Origin: Terriglobales bacterium
GTDB taxonomy: Bacteria; Acidobacteriota; Terriglobia; Bryobacterales; Bryobacteraceae
Length of the DNA stretch: 64,000 nt
Assembly (NCBI GenBank): GCA_027485675.1
Contig: JAIXQP010000043.1
Span: forward strand, 107,051-171,050
Reading direction: 5' to 3'
Shown: positions 61,761-64,000 of the stretch, in pieces
Numbering within the stretch: the first letter of the stretch is position 1
How the letters are laid out: every line of letters starts with the position of its first letter
Position numbers and translations under genes: made by a program
The notes under the pieces: generated by a model
Told to the model about the DNA's origin: nothing
The model's database searches: none
Seen by the model: the letters and a program-made list of their open reading frames with translations, nothing else

Positions 61761-62855
61761 TTACTCGAACTGTACAACAGCTAGACGTTTGATGTTGGGC
61801 GGGAACACTTCGGTCATAGAACCCCGCTTGTAAACTTTCAACGGCAACGGCGGTCCGTCCGGCCGCAGCAGCGTAGCCGACCGGTACAGCCCCTGTACCC
61901 GGGCCTGAATCTCCCCTTCAATCGGCGACCCGTATTGAATGATGTGCAACAATCCCCCCGCCGTCGCCAGCGGGATCGCCGCCGAGGCGTTCCACAGCCG
62001 CGCCGCCCGGCGCTTATGCGTCACCAGATCAATGCAGTCCAGCGCGAACTCGCTCGGGTCTTGAATCCGCTTATGGTAGGCCACGACCTGCCCCTTACCC
62101 AGCGCGAACACGGTGCGGTCCACGTCTTCCTTTACAAGGGACCAGCTCTTGGCCGGCGCGCTGTCGATCACCACCGTCCCCCCGGCCGCGGCGTGCGCGA
62201 AAGCGTCAGGCGGCACGGCCTTCAAACCGGCGGCCACGAGTACAGGGATCCGGTTCGGATCCGGGGAGGGCAGGGAGGTGGCCGCGACGAGCGAAGGGCT
62301 ACCGCCGCGCCGGAAGAGCAGGTTGGCGATCTCGCTGCTGGCGTAGCCCGGCTCCACGATCGCGGTCAGGGTCGGCAGCGTAGGCCGCCCGAACAGCTTC
62401 TCGTTCTCCCGGAACCAAGCCGCGGTGCGCGCGAGCGAATCCCAGGCAGCGAGCGCCTTGGGGTCATTGGCCAGCAGGGCAGCGCGATAGCGCGGCTCCA
62501 CGGAGAGGACAAAATTGCCGCCATTCACCCGGGCTTCAACGAGTGCGAGTTCGAGCGTTTCGAACGGCACCCCGACCTCCGGATTCTTATGCTGGTGGGC
62601 CAGCAGGCCGGAGCGTCCGAGGGCGCGTTGCACGGCGGCGAGGTAGCCGCTGGCATCCACCCAAGGCTCCCGGCTGGCGCTGGCGACGTCGGCATTGCCC
62701 CCGCGCGCGGGGCTGCGGATGCCGGGCCAGAGCCCGGAGGTGACGGCGCCTTCAATCGACTCCTCGCCGAGGATCTGATCGGCCCGCAACCGCGCCAGCA
62801 GCGGCTCATGAGCCGGTTCGCGGTTGGGCCAGCGAAGGATGAGGGGCAACGGCAT
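61761..62855 (-). CDS. Protein of unknown function
   Basis: A 364-residue protein not assigned to a family. It has no signal peptide. The C-terminal third, with KSWSLVKEDVDRTVFALGKG and LLHIIQYGSPIEGEIQARVQ, looks like a beta-sandwich of the sort at the end of some glycoside hydrolases. The start ATG at 62855 follows GGAGG directly, which is close spacing. It precedes the DUF362 gene by 12 nt and is probably co-transcribed with it. Confidence 0.68.
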   Translation of the reverse strand: MPLPLILRWPNREPAHEPLLARLRADQILGEESIEGAVTSGLWPGIRSPARGGNADVASASREPWVDASGYLAAVQRALGRSGLLAHQHKNPEVGVPFETLELALVEARVNGGNFVLSVEPRYRAALLANDPKALAAWDSLARTAAWFRENEKLFGRPTLPTLTAIVEPGYASSEIANLLFRRGGSPSLVAATSLPSPDPNRIPVLVAAGLKAVPPDAFAHAAAGGTVVIDSAPAKSWSLVKEDVDRTVFALGKGQVVAYHKRIQDPSEFALDCIDLVTHKRRAARLWNASAAIPLATAGGLLHIIQYGSPIEGEIQARVQGLYRSATLLRPDGPPLPLKVYKRGSMTEVFPPNIKRLAVVQFE

Positions 62856-62935
62856 GCCTCCATCCTAACGTGAAGGATTTCTTTCGGCCAAAGGACTTCC
62901 CGGATGGCAGAGCTCGACGGCGACCAGCACCCCGG

Positions 62936-63202
62936 TTAAGAAGCCCGCCGCTGTGTCATGAGTTCTCGCAAGTAGCGATTCACACGGGTTTGATAGCCAT
63001 CGCCGGATGCCTTTAGCCACGCCAGGACATCGGCGTCCAGTCGAAGGGTCACGCTTTGCTTCTTCGGCCGGTAGAACCTGCCAATGACCGCGTCGGAAGG
63101 GATCTCCCGAATCTCCGGGATATCCGATAGATCAATCTCCTCATCGGGCCTTTGGGCCAGGCGCTGCAGTTCGTGGCGCTTCTTATCGGTGAGCTGTTTC
63201 AT
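62936..63202 (-). CDS. brnA: BrnA-family antitoxin
   Basis: An 88-residue antitoxin of the BrnA type. The C-terminal DNA-binding part is clear (SVTLRLDADVLAWLKASGDG followed by YQTRVNRYLRELM), a ribbon-helix-helix motif. The N-terminal part should bind the BrnT toxin. The gene overlaps the end of a decayed brnT by 20 nt, which is the usual brnT-brnA order. With the toxin destroyed, brnA now seems an orphan and may only act as a DNA-binding protein on its own promoter. Confidence 0.88.
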   Translation of the reverse strand: MKQLTDKKRHELQRLAQRPDEEIDLSDIPEIREIPSDAVIGRFYRPKKQSVTLRLDADVLAWLKASGDGYQTRVNRYLRELMTQRRAS

Positions 63203-63433
63203 AAAGTTTCCTTTCGTGGCGGGTCGCTTGCCGGGCGGAAATGATGCGAATGACGGGATCAGGCGATTCCTCGGAGTAAACTCGATGCCGTGTCAGCCCT
63301 CCCCTGCTTGTGATTACCCGATGAAGGCTATGCAAAACGGAATATCGAAAACCCATTAAGCGGACTCGAAATCGATCCCGTGCTCTTGCAGGTTGCGCTG
63401 GTTTTTATCCTCGTCCCATTCGAACCGAGCCAT
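63183..63433 (-). pseudogene. brnT: brnT toxin pseudogene
   Basis: Reading the minus strand from ATG 63433 gives a BrnT/DUF497 start (FEWDEDKNQRNLQEHGIDFE), stopped by TAA after 25 codons. Two more in-frame stops follow. The C-terminal part is recovered in another frame (VIRIISARQATRHERKLYE, about 63194-63250) and ends at TAA 63183, inside brnA. The length, 251 nt, is not a multiple of three. At least three nonsense codons and a frameshift or small deletion thus inactivate the RNase toxin. Confidence 0.85.
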
Positions 63434-63437
63434 CTGT

Positions 63438-63460
63438 ATGTACATTTTAGCATGTACATT
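63438..63460. promoter_or_regulatory. Repeat operator upstream of brnT
   Basis: The 9-mer ATGTACATT occurs at 63438-63446 and 63452-63460, with a period of 14 nt. Each copy contains the palindrome TGTACA. The pair lies 5 nt upstream of the brnT start on the minus strand, and TAAAAT between the copies (minus strand) could be a -10 box. The position fits an autoregulatory BrnA-binding operator, but that identity is inferred. Confidence 0.5.
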
Positions 63461-63594
63461 CGGCCATGCTTTCGGACCCACTTCCTCGCACAACCGAACT
63501 CGCCAGTCTTCTCCGGCGGCAATTCGCTGCCGCTGCCGCGCCTCTCTCGAGTGTTACCGGAATCCAGCCGGCATTCCGCCCGCGGATTGGATCT

Positions 63595-63789
63595 CTATTC
63601 GACTCCGGACCCTTTGAATCCCCGCCTCGCCCCGTCGCGGATAGGCAGCGCTACAACCAGCTTTGGCTTTTCCGGCACCCCGTAGATAGCGCGGTACGCG
63701 TGTGGCTTGTTGCCGCACAGCAGATGCCGAAACTGGTCGCACTCCGGATCGCGCTGGGCGCGGACCGAAAGACTACCGGGGGATGCCAC
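63595..63789 (-). pseudogene. RelE/ParE-type toxin remnant, centre deleted
   Basis: A 64-codon frame from GTG 63789 begins with SVRAQRD, typical of the first strand of RelE/ParE toxins, and then jumps to QFRHLLCGNKPHAYRAIYGV and LPIRDGARRGF, the C-terminal strands. The central helical part of about 35 residues found in family members is missing, in frame. Without the helices that support the fold it is unlikely to be an active RNase or gyrase toxin. Its start overlaps the end of an antitoxin-like reading frame, as in normal TA operons. Confidence 0.7.
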
Positions 63790-63892
63790 GCTTGGCTTCG
63801 AACTCCACGAAGAACTCTCTCGCTGGATGGACCTTGCCATGCTTCGCATCCGCAAGACCCTGACGGATACCCTCTTCGGCATCACTGGTGTC
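63773..63892 (-). pseudogene. C-terminal fragment of type II antitoxin
   Basis: The minus strand reads DTSDAEEGIRQGLADAKHGK followed by VHPAREFFVEFEAKRGIPR and a stop at 63773. This is the toxin-binding tail common in antitoxins paired with RelE/ParE toxins. Upstream the frame stays open but no longer resembles an antitoxin, and no start is evident, so the N-terminal DNA-binding part seems lost. The stretch 63893-64000 holds nothing else I can identify. Confidence 0.55.
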
Positions 63893-64000
63893 CAAATTAG
63901 CCGGAGACCGGTTGGGTCTGAATTGATAGCAAAGGACTTGTGGCGGTGATTTCTGTGGTCTGGAGTTGAGGTTGCCCTTGTGCCGCCGAGGTGCCGGTTA

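Noticed and set aside
63466..63900. A 144-codon plus-strand frame
   Set aside because: It runs antisense to the recognisable RelE-like and antitoxin fragments and its translation has no family-like pattern.
1..64000. CRISPR arrays, tRNA/rRNA genes, insertion sequences, prophage
   Set aside because: Looked for spaced direct repeats, tRNA-like folds, transposase text and terminal inverted repeats; none was convincing. The repeats seen are coding repeats (LRR, ankyrin, SBBP, TPR).

Overview
The window is a 64 kb, GC-rich, densely packed bacterial chromosome segment. It most likely comes from an acidobacterium of the Bryobacterales/Solibacterales type. The evidence is family content: two Oar-like TonB-dependent receptors with an N-terminal carboxypeptidase-regulatory domain, a TIGR03437-type C-terminal domain after SBBP beta-propeller repeats, two planctomycete-type cytochrome pairs (DUF1549/DUF1553 with DUF1501, and DUF1592-group with DUF1552), DUF1080 and DUF362 proteins, and many Tat or Sec signal peptides. 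No rRNA, tRNA, CRISPR array or insertion sequence was seen, and no stretch over 300 bases lacks a gene. Several convergent gene pairs overlap at their 3' ends, and many same-strand pairs overlap as ATGA, GTGA or TAATG.

Layout. 1-5356: 5'-truncated planctomycete-type cytochrome, DUF1501, DinB-like protein, secreted unknown. 5334-10190: an ankyrin/heme/terpene-cyclase-like fusion facing two leucine-rich-repeat proteins. 10187-18688: DUF1592/DUF1552 pair, divergent from a TonB receptor and a sulfatase; this looks like uptake and breakdown of a (perhaps sulfated) polymer. 18733-23021: Dabb protein, TPR protein, LTXXQ/Spy-like protein, DUF1080 hydrolase and 2-amino-3-ketobutyrate CoA ligase. 23018-29705: SBBP/TIGR03437 surface protein, squalene-cyclase-like repeat protein, DUF362 lipoprotein, FAD-dependent amine-oxidase/mutase-like enzyme. 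29764-32489: copper-type locus with a small Cys/His protein, a two-domain multicopper oxidase and a TolC-family channel. 32477-41552: vestigial amidohydrolase, second TonB receptor, an Nramp transporter fused to a universal stress domain and preceded by a 42-bp inverted repeat, and a secreted matrixin-like metalloprotease.

41556-46684 is the most system-like locus: a small glycine-zipper membrane protein divergent from a LuxR-type HTH protein, a sigma-70-family factor, a membrane zinc-finger anti-sigma factor, a beta-rich protein and a TPR-CHAT caspase-like lipoprotein. I infer that the envelope CHAT protease is linked to sigma-factor release. 46697-48840 holds three orphan Tad-type pseudopilins. 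49089-52577 holds MscS, ankyrin, unknown and FKBP genes. 52593-58516 holds a cytoplasmic subtilase with a stand-alone propeptide-like partner, divergent from a protein with a histone-like tail, a secreted beta-rich protein and a membrane-anchored protein. 58608-62855: outer-membrane barrel, small membrane protein, DUF1905, DUF362 and unknown proteins.

The right end (62936-63892) is a toxin-antitoxin graveyard: intact brnA, a brnT pseudogene not reported by simple ORF calling, and an internally deleted RelE/ParE-type toxin with the tail of its antitoxin.
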